Positions 1 to 8,716 of a DNA stretch of 64,000 nt are shown here, piece by piece. How positions within the stretch are numbered: position 1 is the stretch's first letter; each line of letters begins with the position of its first letter. Origin of the DNA: UBA4312 sp040266995 (GTDB taxonomy: Bacteria; Bacillota_I; Bacilli_A; Erysipelotrichales; Erysipelotrichaceae); contig JAWRHV010000014.1 of NCBI GenBank assembly GCA_040266995.1, positions 1-64,000 of the forward strand. The letters run 5' to 3'. The notes below the pieces were generated by a model that was given only the letters and a program-made list of their open reading frames with translations, made no database searches and was not told the origin of the DNA. The position numbers were made by a program, and so were the translations under genes.

Positions 1-806
1 CCGTTATTACCAACGCGACCGGATGCCTGGAGGTCTCTTCCTTTCAATATCCATATACAGCCTGGGAAGACAGCTATATCCACTCTGCATTTGAAAATGC
101 TTCGGCTACAACCGGTGGTGTTGAAGCTGCCTATAAAGCGTTGAAGAAAAAAGGGAAAGTAAAGGAAAACTATAAATTTCTGACCATCGGCGGAGATGGC
201 GGGACCTATGATATCGGCTTTCAGTCCTTGTCCGGCGCCATGGAACGAGGGCATGATATGACCTACTTCTGCTACGATAACGAAGCCTATATGAATACCG
301 GGATCCAACGGTCTTCCTCTACTCCGCAATTCGCTTCGGCCACCACCACACCCGCCGGTTCGGTATCTACCGGAAAGAAACAGAATAAAAAGAACTTAAC
401 AGAAATCATGGCAGCGCATAACCTGCCCTATGTTGCCCAGACGACCTTCCTGGGAAATTTCAAGGATTTCCACGAAAAAGCGCATAAAGCGATTTACACA
501 GAAGGTCCGTGTTTTGTCAATGTCCTGGCCCCATGTCCTCGTGGCTGGCAGTATCCGGCCCATTTACTGCCACAGATCTGCAAGATGGCCGTCGAAACCT
601 GCGTGTGGCCACTCTATGAGATCATTGATGGGAAATGGTATCTGACCTACCGTCCGAGAAAAAAGCTTCCGGTAGAAGAATTCATGAAGATGCAGGGTCG
701 TTTCAAGCACTGCTTCCAGCCAGGTAATGAATGGACCATTCAGACAGCCCAGGAATATGTTGATCACCAATGGGAAACATTATTAGAGAAATGTGAGAAT
801 GTTTAA
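1..806 (+). CDS. porB: Pyruvate:ferredoxin oxidoreductase beta subunit (5' truncated by window)
   Basis: The reading frame is open from base 3 and its start lies before the window, so roughly 267 residues are visible; I estimate a few tens are missing from the N-terminus, including the expected Cys-x-x-Cys region. It is the thiamine-diphosphate subunit of pyruvate synthase, which converts pyruvate and CoA to acetyl-CoA and CO2 and reduces ferredoxin in the cytoplasm. Visible marks are TNATGCLEV near the start and the ThDP/Mg motif GDGGTYDIG followed by CYDNEAYMNTG. The C-terminal half, with APCPRGWQYP, is typical of separate PorB chains rather than the single-chain NifJ enzyme. porA, porG and porD would be expected just upstream. 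It ends at a bidirectional terminator. Confidence 0.9.
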   Translation, partial: VITNATGCLEVSSFQYPYTAWEDSYIHSAFENASATTGGVEAAYKALKKKGKVKENYKFLTIGGDGGTYDIGFQSLSGAMERGHDMTYFCYDNEAYMNTGIQRSSSTPQFASATTTPAGSVSTGKKQNKKNLTEIMAAHNLPYVAQTTFLGNFKDFHEKAHKAIYTEGPCFVNVLAPCPRGWQYPAHLLPQICKMAVETCVWPLYEIIDGKWYLTYRPRKKLPVEEFMKMQGRFKHCFQPGNEWTIQTAQEYVDHQWETLLEKCENV

Positions 807-903
807 AACTCTATTCTAACATCTGTGTCTGTTTATTCTTGTTTGTGGGTGTTCTCATAGCACACCCCAGACAGAAATGCGATGAACCCTCTTATATATG
901 ATA

Positions 904-936
904 AAAGCCGATGTGTACACACATCGACTTTTTATT
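904..936. terminator. Bidirectional intrinsic terminator
   Basis: An 8-bp perfect stem (CGATGTGT/ACACATCG, 909-926, loop AC) is flanked by A-rich and T-rich tracts. It serves porB from the left and the convergent nucleotidyltransferase gene from the right. Confidence 0.8.
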
Positions 937-938
937 TT

Positions 939-1868
939 CTATAGATCACTGAACAGATCTTCTTTATATACACCGTCTTTGATCAGCTGTTGGATACTGT
1001 TGATGACATATTCCTTGTCTTCTTTATAAGTAACTCCAAACCAGCTATCCTGTGTATCCAATACTTTTACAGAGACTTTGTTCTCTTTCAGCAGGTCCCC
1101 GATAAAGATCGGAATCAAATATTCTGCTTTTAACGGGTTGTTTGGAACCGTCTTCGCAAAGAATTCCTTAAAGCCTTCCTCCAGCGTATCCATAAATCCC
1201 GGTAACAATCCCCAGAAGTTCATAGATACATAAGAATCGGCATCGATTGCCTTACCATCCACACTGGCGCCCACAACACCGTTTTCCACCGTTTTCATAA
1301 TATCCGATGTTTCAATGACATCTGTCAGGTTTCCCTTCTCATCCACCTGGCATACACCGCGGGTCACACCACCGTTATCGGATAACGTGTTCTTTAAGAT
1401 AAATCCGGCCATACAGAATTCATTTTCGCCATGTTCCTGTACCAGGTATTCGTGCAGTTTCACAAAGGCTTCTTTGCCATAATAATCATCCGCATTGATA
1501 ACCACAAACGGTTCATGGATCACATCTTTTGCCGCCAGCACAGCCTGCCCGGTTCCCCAAGGTTTTGTTCTTCCTTCCGGTACGCTGTATCCTTCCGGAA
1601 TGTTTTCCAATGCCTGGAAGCCATACGCCACTTCCACATTATGGTCGGCACACATTTTTTCAATCCGATCCCCGATGATTTCACGGAAATCTTTTTCAAT
1701 ATCCTTACGGATCACAAAGACGATCTTGTTGAAACCGGCTTCAATCGCATCATGAATGGAATAATCCATGATGATTTCTCCGTTCGGACCCAATGCTTGT
1801 AACTGTTTGATTCCACCACCGAATCTAGAACCGATACCGGCTGCCATGATTAATAATGCTGTATTCAT
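939..1868 (-). CDS. Sugar-phosphate nucleotidyltransferase family protein
   Basis: A 309-residue GT-A fold nucleotidyltransferase that would transfer a nucleotidyl group to a sugar phosphate. The N-terminal signature is MNTALLIMAAGIGSRFGGG (nucleotide-binding loop), followed by GPNGEIIMDYS and the metal-binding VINADDYYG. A longer frame reaches back to 2009, but the start at 1868 has a good AAGGAGAG site 6-7 bases upstream and begins exactly at the family motif; the extension would run through the terminator of the upstream operon. It is transcribed alone. The substrate cannot be told from sequence; it differs from standard GalU or RfbA in its motifs and no sugar-nucleotide genes flank it. 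Confidence 0.8.
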   Translation of the reverse strand: MNTALLIMAAGIGSRFGGGIKQLQALGPNGEIIMDYSIHDAIEAGFNKIVFVIRKDIEKDFREIIGDRIEKMCADHNVEVAYGFQALENIPEGYSVPEGRTKPWGTGQAVLAAKDVIHEPFVVINADDYYGKEAFVKLHEYLVQEHGENEFCMAGFILKNTLSDNGGVTRGVCQVDEKGNLTDVIETSDIMKTVENGVVGASVDGKAIDADSYVSMNFWGLLPGFMDTLEEGFKEFFAKTVPNNPLKAEYLIPIFIGDLLKENKVSVKVLDTQDSWFGVTYKEDKEYVINSIQQLIKDGVYKEDLFSDL

Positions 1869-1922
1869 AACTCTCCTTCTTTCATTTTTTTTAGTATACC
1901 ATACCCATGATTGGATTCCCGC

Positions 1923-1953
1923 TAAAAAAACAGGAATCACTCGATTCCTGTTC
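1923..1953 (-). terminator. Intrinsic terminator of the tldD-tldE operon
   Basis: A perfect 10-bp stem AACAGGAATC/GATTCCTGTT (1929-1952, loop of 4) is followed on the minus strand by a run of T residues. It lies downstream of tldE and upstream of the nucleotidyltransferase start. Confidence 0.85.
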
Positions 1954-2008
1954 TTTTGAACGATTTGTTTGAAAGAATCCGATCTTTTTTCTATCTCACT
2001 GTACTTCA

Positions 2009-3334
2009 CTACTCTCCGCTAATGGCGCAGTCTGTGAACGCAATGCTCGGTGTGGCGATTGAATAGTATTTCCAATCCAGATCATTTCCTACCGCAACGA
2101 CCTTGTTCATCAGCTTTAAGAAGTTGTCTGCAACCGTAATCAAGGCTACCGCATGGTCTTTCTTACCGTCTTTGACCCAGTATCCCGTACACTGTAAGGA
2201 AAAGTTTCCGGAGACAAAGTCCAGACCGGCATGCAATCCCTGCAGATCCGTTATCACAAGACCTTCCTTCATGTCCTGGCACATCTGCTCCAGCGACTTT
2301 TCTCCCGGCAGGATGCAGCAGTTGAACGGTGTTACCGATACACTGGAGGCATAGCCGGATTTAAAGCCGTTTCCGGTTGAAGCACTGTTCATACGGATAG
2401 CCGAACGGGTGTCATGCAGCATTGAGGTAAAGACGCCTTGATCGACCAATATTTTTCGTCGGGTCGGACATCCTTCGTCATCAAAGTTCAATACAGTCAG
2501 ACAATCCGTGTTTCGAGGATCATCTACGATCGTAATCTGCTCGGAAAAGATCTTCTGATCCAGTTTATCCTTGATCGGAGAAATCCCTTTAAAGATCAAT
2601 TCGCCGTTAAAATAACCACTGAAGGCACTAAACAGGCTTTTCATCGCCTCTTTTTCAAAGATGACCGGACATGTCCGGGAACTCAGCGATGTAGAACGCA
2701 GCTTAAATAAGGTATCTTCACAGAGTTTTTTAACAAATGCTTCTTCATCAAAATCCTTCAGATCATGGATCACTTCGATCTTATAATCATCTTTGACCAC
2801 ATCGTTTTCCTGTGCCACTACACTGGCAATCAAGTATTGCACAGTACTTTCATCCTTGAGATCCATCCCATAGGAATTGGTGATTTCTCTTGTACTGTAC
2901 TCTTCCTGCCAACCTAACGATGCCACCTGTACGATCCGGTCATCATACGCCATCAAATCGGTTTCCAGTTTCTTCATCAAGTCTTTTACCATCTCAAGAT
3001 CCGGCTGGATCCATGTTTGATTGTTTTCAACCGGTTTTACTGTCTCGGGCTTACGCAAAGCATCCTTTTCAACGGTAGTGATGGTTTGTGCCTGCTGGAT
3101 CAGACCATCCAATACCTCATCCATCTTGTCGTCCTTGACATCCTCCAGAGCGATATTGGCCATATTGCCTTCATAGATACCACGAACAGACGTTCCCAGC
3201 ACATTGCTGGTAACAAAGGTATCCACCTGGCCGTTAAACCAGGTTAATGTCTTTTCCTTCTGTACCGATTGGTAGATTTCAAAACATTCGATCCCCTTTT
3301 CCAAAGCTCTTTGGATCCACAGTTGTTTATTCAT
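2009..3334 (-). CDS. tldE: TldE/PmbA family metallopeptidase subunit
   Basis: A 441-residue member of the TldD/PmbA family. In E. coli TldE pairs with TldD to form a heterodimeric zinc protease; TldE itself lacks the HExxxH metal site, and I see none here. Recognisable features are the N-terminal WFNGQVDTFVTSNVLGTSVRG strand region, and in the C-terminal half TGNGFKSGYASSVSVTPFN and a late DLDWKYYSIATPSIAF. The ATG at 3334 has AGGAGG upstream and overlaps the last 8 bases of tldD, so the two are translationally coupled and probably made in equal amounts. Known TldDE roles include processing of modified peptides such as microcin B17 and degradation of unfolded peptides. Confidence 0.88.
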   Translation of the reverse strand: MNKQLWIQRALEKGIECFEIYQSVQKEKTLTWFNGQVDTFVTSNVLGTSVRGIYEGNMANIALEDVKDDKMDEVLDGLIQQAQTITTVEKDALRKPETVKPVENNQTWIQPDLEMVKDLMKKLETDLMAYDDRIVQVASLGWQEEYSTREITNSYGMDLKDESTVQYLIASVVAQENDVVKDDYKIEVIHDLKDFDEEAFVKKLCEDTLFKLRSTSLSSRTCPVIFEKEAMKSLFSAFSGYFNGELIFKGISPIKDKLDQKIFSEQITIVDDPRNTDCLTVLNFDDEGCPTRRKILVDQGVFTSMLHDTRSAIRMNSASTGNGFKSGYASSVSVTPFNCCILPGEKSLEQMCQDMKEGLVITDLQGLHAGLDFVSGNFSLQCTGYWVKDGKKDHAVALITVADNFLKLMNKVVAVGNDLDWKYYSIATPSIAFTDCAISGE

Positions 3335-4715
3335 TGGCCGTTCCTCCTACCGTAATGGAAGAAACCCGGATAGCCGGTTGGCCGACATCGGTCGGAATGC
3401 TGCCACTGGAAGCCCCACACATGCCGGTTCCTCTTTCTAAATTGGTTCCTACCATATCAATATTCATTAAGATTTCAGCCCCGGTTCCGATCAAGGAAGC
3501 TCCCTTGACCGGAATGGTTATCTGTCCGTTTTCAATCAAATAGCCTTCATTGACCGCAAAATTAAATTCTCCGGTCTGCGGATTGACTGATCCTCCACCC
3601 ATCTTCTTAGCATAAAGGCCTTTTTTGATGGAGCCGATCATATCTTCAAAAGAATCCTGTCCGGCAGCAATAAAGGTATTGCTCATACGGCTGGTTGGTT
3701 CATATTTATACGATTGCCGACGTGAACTACCCGTGGAAGCTTGTCCCATACGACGTCCGTTCAGACGGTCGATCATATACGATTTCAATATACCGTTTTC
3801 AATCAGACAACGCTTCTGTTGGAGATTGCCTTCATCATCGATGTTTTCGGAACCCCATGCGTTCGGAATCGTTCCGTCATCATAGGCCGTCACTTTCGGA
3901 CTGGCAATCTGTTGTCCCTGCTTACCGGCAAAGACACTTTGGTTCTTTGCCACAGCCGTCGCTTCCAGAGCATGGCCACAGGCTTCATGGAAGATAACGC
4001 CACCAAACCCATTGTCGATCACTACCGGCATCTTGCCGCTTGGGCAATCTTTGGCTTCCAGCAGCACCAAGGCGATTCGGGAAGCTTCCTGTCCGATGGA
4101 TTCCGGTGTGGCTTCTTCAAAGAATTCCAGGCCCTTACTGGCGCCTGGTGCATCAAAGCCAGACTGCATATCCTGCCCTTGCTGGGCATAGGCACTGACC
4201 CGTAATCGCGTACGGATCCTTGTATCCTTTACCAGTTTCCCTTCGCTATTGGAAATTTGTACATGCTGACGTACACTGGAAAGTCCCGTCTGCGTCTTTA
4301 CTATTTTTTCATCCACCGCTTTGGCTGCCTGATCGGCTCTCTGCAATAACGCTACCTTCTCTTGCAGGGGCGCGTCGATCGGGTCAATCTGTACCGGATG
4401 ACGGTTTTCAATGATTTCCTCTTTTAAGGTAACCTTTGTATCTGTCTGCTTCCGGCCTAACGCATCTCGCAGGTCATCTACCAGCGCCTGCAAAGAAGTC
4501 ATATCCGTCTGATTGCTGTATCCATAGACAGACTGTACATCCTGATATAACCGGATCCCGATACCGGCTTTATAATTACGATTTACGGATTCCACTTTAT
4601 CATTCAGCATGGAAATGCCTTCATTGGTTCCTTCTTCTTCAAAGATTTCTGCAAAATCCGCATTGGACTGCATAGCTCTTGTCAATAATTGTTCCAGTTG
4701 TTCTTGTCTTAACAC
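3327..4715 (-). CDS. tldD: TldD zinc metallopeptidase
   Basis: A 462-residue catalytic partner of TldE. The zinc-binding HExxxH motif is present as HEACGH (residues 243-248), with the C-terminal cysteine ligand region GTGMCGASSG. The fold narrows bound peptide as an extended strand, so it degrades unfolded or leader peptides. The start codon is GTG at 4715, with AAGGTGA placed about 6 bases upstream. It is the first gene of a two-gene operon with tldE. No ribosomally made peptide precursor or modifying enzyme is next to it, so the role is more likely housekeeping peptide turnover than toxin maturation, although a radical SAM-SPASM gene lies 14 kb away. Confidence 0.92.
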   Translation of the reverse strand: MLRQEQLEQLLTRAMQSNADFAEIFEEEGTNEGISMLNDKVESVNRNYKAGIGIRLYQDVQSVYGYSNQTDMTSLQALVDDLRDALGRKQTDTKVTLKEEIIENRHPVQIDPIDAPLQEKVALLQRADQAAKAVDEKIVKTQTGLSSVRQHVQISNSEGKLVKDTRIRTRLRVSAYAQQGQDMQSGFDAPGASKGLEFFEEATPESIGQEASRIALVLLEAKDCPSGKMPVVIDNGFGGVIFHEACGHALEATAVAKNQSVFAGKQGQQIASPKVTAYDDGTIPNAWGSENIDDEGNLQQKRCLIENGILKSYMIDRLNGRRMGQASTGSSRRQSYKYEPTSRMSNTFIAAGQDSFEDMIGSIKKGLYAKKMGGGSVNPQTGEFNFAVNEGYLIENGQITIPVKGASLIGTGAEILMNIDMVGTNLERGTGMCGASSGSIPTDVGQPAIRVSSITVGGTANE

Positions 4716-4750
4716 AATATCACCTTCATTCTGCTATCCATTATAATCAT

Positions 4751-4780
4751 TTAAAAAAATCGTGTCTACTGACACGATTC
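4751..4780 (-). terminator. Intrinsic terminator after nanE
   Basis: A 9-bp stem AATCGTGTC/GACACGATT (4759-4779, 3-base loop) starts right after the nanE stop codon and is followed on the minus strand by a T run. Confidence 0.85.
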
Positions 4781-5467
4781 TTACTGTTTAATAGCATCCA
4801 CAAAGCGCTTTGTGATCAGCTGCGGACGGGTGATGATCGAACCGACCACACAGCTATAGCAGCCCAGTTCCAAGACCCGTTTCACTTTTTCCGGTGTATC
4901 GATATTGCCCTCGGCAATAACCGGATGTTTGGCTTTCGCCAGTAAATTGCGGATAATCTCAAAGTCATTCGCTTCGATCTTATCCCCTTTGCTTTGTTCC
5001 GTATAGCCCACCAGTGTCGTTCCGATAAAATCAAATCCGATCGCATCGGCATGCAGCATTTCTTCCAAGGTGGAACAATCGGCCATTAGCTTTTGTTCCG
5101 GATATTTTTCGCGGATCTTCTGTACCAGTTCATCCAATGAAACACCATCCGGTCTTTCTCTTAATGTCGCATCCAGGGCAATGATCTCCGGTCGAACCGT
5201 CATCAGTTCATCAATTTCCTTCATCGTCGGTGTAATAAATACCGGGTTATCCCCATATACACGCTTGATAATCCCGATGACCGGCAGATCTACCTGCTTT
5301 TGGATCTCCTCTATGTCCACGACCGTATTCGCGCGGATACCCATGGCCCCACCTTGCTTGGCGGCAATAGCCATTCGTCCCATGATAAAGGACGAGTGCA
5401 GCGGTTCATCCGGTAATGCCTGACACGAAACAATCAGATTTCCTTTTACTTGCTCCATTTTACTCAT
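4781..5467 (-). CDS. nanE: N-acetylmannosamine-6-phosphate 2-epimerase
   Basis: A 228-residue TIM-barrel enzyme converting ManNAc-6-phosphate to GlcNAc-6-phosphate in sialic acid or ManNAc catabolism. Family signatures are an N-terminal GNLIVSCQALPDEPLH, GGAMGIRANTV, the LPVIGIIKRVY strand, and the phosphate-binding end VIAEGNIDTPEKVKRVLELG then CVVGSIITRP. The start at 5467 is chosen because of the AAGGAGGAG site and because it begins at the conserved N-terminus; a longer frame to 5503 exists. It overlaps the Sel1 gene by 8 bases and is last in an operon of three. nanA, nanK and a sialic acid transporter are not nearby, and the two operon partners are unrelated to sugar metabolism, which is odd. 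Confidence 0.9.
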   Translation of the reverse strand: MSKMEQVKGNLIVSCQALPDEPLHSSFIMGRMAIAAKQGGAMGIRANTVVDIEEIQKQVDLPVIGIIKRVYGDNPVFITPTMKEIDELMTVRPEIIALDATLRERPDGVSLDELVQKIREKYPEQKLMADCSTLEEMLHADAIGFDFIGTTLVGYTEQSKGDKIEANDFEIIRNLLAKAKHPVIAEGNIDTPEKVKRVLELGCYSCVVGSIITRPQLITKRFVDAIKQ

Positions 5468-6188
5468 GATGCTCCTCCTTCGTTGATTTCTTTTCAATCT
5501 CATCTAATAAGTGTCTGATTTTATCCATATATTTTGATACATCTGTATCCACCTGGATTTCCTGATCCACTTTTTTTAACAGTTCATATACATCCGACAA
5601 ATGCTCCAATGCGATATAGGATGTATCTTCATCGATATATTTTTGCGCCGTCGGATGTCCCTGGCGTGCTGCTTGTTCCATCCAATAATGCGCTTTTACC
5701 GGATCCGGATTTACACCCAATCCTTTTAAGTAGCAGATACCGACATTGAACTGCGCTTGCGCCGATCCCAGCACAGCTGCCTGTTCAAACCAGAGAAAGG
5801 CCCGTTTTTCATCTTTTTTTGTTCCAATTCCATTAAAATACAGAATGCCGGTATTAAATTTAGCATCCACATGGCCTCGTCTGGCCGCATATTGAAAATA
5901 CTTCAATGCCTGCCGATTATTCTGCTTAACTCCCTTGCCTTCATAATAATCCCATGCCAACGCATAAATAGCTTTCAGATTATCACGGCTGGCCAGCTCT
6001 CTATGTAACAGCATACCCTGGAATTCACTTTTATCCGTTCCCAGCCCTTTCATATAACACTCTGCCAGTTCAAAGACAGCATCTTCTACATGCAGTTGGG
6101 CATATTTCTGTACATAAAGGAACAGATCCTTGTATTTATGGTTCTTTTTTAAATAGCGAACCCGGCTACGGTCATATGTTTCTGCCAT
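5460..6188 (-). CDS. Sel1-like repeat protein
   Basis: A 242-residue soluble alpha-solenoid protein. Sel1-type TPR repeats are clear: ALAWDYYEGKGVKQNN, TGILYFNGIGTKKDE, VGICYLKGLGVNPDP, each followed by an A-x-x-W/Y-F-x-x-A-A helix. The last 60 residues are charged and helical. Such repeats mediate protein-protein contacts; the partner is unknown. There is no signal peptide, so it is cytoplasmic. Its ATG shares one base with the stop codon of the upstream HTH gene (TGATG), and its end overlaps nanE by 8 bases. It is therefore tightly co-translated with a putative DNA-binding protein and may be its partner (inference). Confidence 0.8.
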   Translation of the reverse strand: MAETYDRSRVRYLKKNHKYKDLFLYVQKYAQLHVEDAVFELAECYMKGLGTDKSEFQGMLLHRELASRDNLKAIYALAWDYYEGKGVKQNNRQALKYFQYAARRGHVDAKFNTGILYFNGIGTKKDEKRAFLWFEQAAVLGSAQAQFNVGICYLKGLGVNPDPVKAHYWMEQAARQGHPTAQKYIDEDTSYIALEHLSDVYELLKKVDQEIQVDTDVSKYMDKIRHLLDEIEKKSTKEEHHE

Positions 6189-8671
6189 CAGAATAACCTT
6201 TCCTGACGGAAAATGGATTTTGGTTTCTGCAGATAGATCCGTTCCGTATCCGCACTATAGTAAAATCCACATTCCAGCAATCGTTCCTGCAATGCATGTC
6301 GATCCATTTTGATATTGTACCATTGCCGCAAATACGATAAACATCCGACAATGGTAATGCCCGGCTGTTCTTTAATGATCTGCTCAAAGAATATGCGCAG
6401 ATCCGGCTGCGTTTTTCCCTTCTGGAAGATCCAGCTGCCACCTAAAGACATCATCTGCACATTGTCCGAGCTTTTCAGCAAGGATTTAAAGAACGTGTTG
6501 GACAGCTTCGGATCCACATAATTCTGTAAGCTCAGATACCGCTCCGTAAAGAACTGACCTTCATCCAGAACACTGAGAATATTCTCCACAAAGGTATGCA
6601 GCTCCTTTTTGCTGATTTTTAAAGAAGCTAAGGTAACATAATGATCTCTGGTCCATTCAAAGACTTCCAGCTGGTTTTCCAAACGATCCAGGGAATGATT
6701 GAAGCTCTGGATTTCTAAATGTCTGGATGTTATTTCTTTGCAGTGATGAATGATCCAGTCATCAAAGTATTTTCCCGGTGTCAGCGGATCTTTGAGCACA
6801 TAGCCTGTATAGCTCTTATATCCCATACGCCGGATTACATACGGATCCAGCAATTTGGATGTCATGTGATGGGATTCGATCAGATCACGGAAATCTTCAA
6901 TAAAGTAGAAATCCTTGCCTAAAAGACTCTTGGCTTTACGGAAATCCGCGCTTTCCAGCACCTCTTCATCCACAATATCAATGCGGTTTTCTTCTATATA
7001 TACATTAAAATTTCTACGTAAGTAAGACATGAAACTGCCAATATCATACCCGTATTTTCGAGCCATGATCCGGCTGAAATCATCTACGTTGATTGGTGCC
7101 ATCGCTTTCATTTCCCGTTTGACAATTTCATTTTCCTTGCCCTGTCCGAACTGCAGCATCGGCATTCTTGAGAATTCCATCTGGTTATCATCCAGATGAT
7201 ATCGGTCTTTGCCTGTTCGAAGCAGTGAATGCAGCTCATACTGATCACGGATATCGTATTTTTCCATTACATCCAGATGGTCTTCAAACAGTTTTTTTGT
7301 AGAGATGATCGTATTCTGATATTGAGAAATACGAACCTCTTTCATGATAGACTGTACCAGTGAACGATTGATGATCCGATAGCGCAAACCTTTTTTTGCG
7401 GAATTGATCAAATACCCTTGTTTCAGAACCAATGGTGGACGGAAATCCGTCATCTGCCACTCCTCTGCTTTCTGAGGGTATACTTCCATCAGGATCTGAT
7501 TGTATCGTGCAATCACATCCTCCTTCTGGAAATAACCGTCAAATGTACGACAGACCGCCTGTAAAAAGCCGTTTTTATCGTGTCGGGACACCCAGGTGTC
7601 CTGAACCCGAACATAATGTTCTTCCAAGTAGGCCGTCAATTTTTTGGTACTGACAGATAATTCCCGGGCCATTTGTGTGGACAACACTCTACCGGACAGC
7701 TTGATTTTGGTGCCGTCCAGCTCTTCCCGATATCTTTCATGAATATAGCCCCATGTTGGTTCCATCGCATCGGTCAACGCGTAAAATGTATCCTTGTCCA
7801 GATCATATTTTGCCAGAAGATCTTTATACACATCTTCCTTGACCGCCGGGAAATGATCCAGCTCGCTGTGAAAGATCTGCCCTACCCGGGCCCGGCTGAT
7901 CGGCGGTTCCATGCGCATACCGATGGCCTCCATTGTCTGCCCGTATAAACGTCTTACAACCACTTGTTTTGCGGTTTCGTCATGCATATTGTCAATGACC
8001 TCGCTCAATGAGCGATGGACATAGATATTTTTATTGATATAACGGTCTTCATCCAGAAAAATCAAGTCTTCTTCCACCAGCTGGCTCAGGATCCCAGTTA
8101 ATAAATCCGGCTCGGAACGCCATAACATGCCTTCTTCAATCTCCTGGAATGTATAGCTTGCGTCTGTGCCTCGAAAGAAGTCGCAAACATCCTTGCGCAA
8201 TACTTCCTGCTTCCGGAAATCGCTGTCCTTAACCAGCTTATGCAGCGCAAATCGACAAGCCTCCAGGATCTTCTGTCCTGTGTATACGGAAACACCCAGC
8301 TGCTTGGTGATTTCTTCCAGGCTCATAAACAAAAGCTTGGAAAGCTCTACCTTACCGAATACATAATCCTTGAGAATTAAACGGCTCAAGCCAAAATTCA
8401 ATAACAGATATACCGAATTGCCTTCAATGCCACGTACAGATACAATTTCGCTCCGGTTGGCATCAATATATTCCATGATCTGTACGACCTTCTTGATATC
8501 GTACAATTCTGCCAACTGGTGACGCAAAAGAGCACGTTCTGTCTGAATGCTGACGTGGTGATCGATCAATTGATTAATAATCTGCGGACAATATGTATAA
8601 TCACATAATTTCCAGTTTTCAATGTATTTCTGTTCTGTTTCCATATATTTCATATTATACATCATCCACAT
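6188..8671 (-). CDS. Large multi-HTH protein with a sigma-70 region 4-like segment
   Basis: An 827-residue soluble protein with no enzyme motif that I recognise. At about residues 228-275 the segment RRLYGQTMEAIGM...ISRARVGQIF follows the pattern of sigma-70 region 4 (R-x-x-G-x-T-x-x-E-I-G ... S-R-x-R-V-x-Q-I). Another helical segment at about 115-146 (SLEEITKQLGVSVYTGQKIL) resembles the helix-hairpin-helix or HTH seen in RNA polymerase alpha C-terminal domains. The rest is a chain of short alpha/beta units like repeated winged helices. The first ATG (8671) follows AAAGGA closely; the ATG at 8665 is spaced better, so the start is uncertain by two codons. It heads an operon with a Sel1 protein and nanE. 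A transcription-related role is inference only. Confidence 0.6.
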   Translation of the reverse strand: MWMMYNMKYMETEQKYIENWKLCDYTYCPQIINQLIDHHVSIQTERALLRHQLAELYDIKKVVQIMEYIDANRSEIVSVRGIEGNSVYLLLNFGLSRLILKDYVFGKVELSKLLFMSLEEITKQLGVSVYTGQKILEACRFALHKLVKDSDFRKQEVLRKDVCDFFRGTDASYTFQEIEEGMLWRSEPDLLTGILSQLVEEDLIFLDEDRYINKNIYVHRSLSEVIDNMHDETAKQVVVRRLYGQTMEAIGMRMEPPISRARVGQIFHSELDHFPAVKEDVYKDLLAKYDLDKDTFYALTDAMEPTWGYIHERYREELDGTKIKLSGRVLSTQMARELSVSTKKLTAYLEEHYVRVQDTWVSRHDKNGFLQAVCRTFDGYFQKEDVIARYNQILMEVYPQKAEEWQMTDFRPPLVLKQGYLINSAKKGLRYRIINRSLVQSIMKEVRISQYQNTIISTKKLFEDHLDVMEKYDIRDQYELHSLLRTGKDRYHLDDNQMEFSRMPMLQFGQGKENEIVKREMKAMAPINVDDFSRIMARKYGYDIGSFMSYLRRNFNVYIEENRIDIVDEEVLESADFRKAKSLLGKDFYFIEDFRDLIESHHMTSKLLDPYVIRRMGYKSYTGYVLKDPLTPGKYFDDWIIHHCKEITSRHLEIQSFNHSLDRLENQLEVFEWTRDHYVTLASLKISKKELHTFVENILSVLDEGQFFTERYLSLQNYVDPKLSNTFFKSLLKSSDNVQMMSLGGSWIFQKGKTQPDLRIFFEQIIKEQPGITIVGCLSYLRQWYNIKMDRHALQERLLECGFYYSADTERIYLQKPKSIFRQERLF

Positions 8672-8703
8672 GAATCCTTTATGAATTTTTATATAGAACT
8701 TGA

Positions 8704-8716
8704 TATACTAATACTA
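8704..8716 (+). promoter_or_regulatory. -10 element placed for a leaderless K+ channel mRNA
   Basis: TATACT at 8704-8709 lies only 6 bases before the ATG at 8716 and no Shine-Dalgarno sequence is present. A transcript started 6-7 bases after the -10 would begin at the start codon. The -35 region is weak, so this is less sure than the similar arrangement at 24339. Confidence 0.4.

Noticed and set aside
3741..4205. Open frame of 154 codons on the plus strand inside tldD
   Set aside because: It lies fully antisense to a well-supported gene, has no ribosome site and its translation has no recognisable domain.
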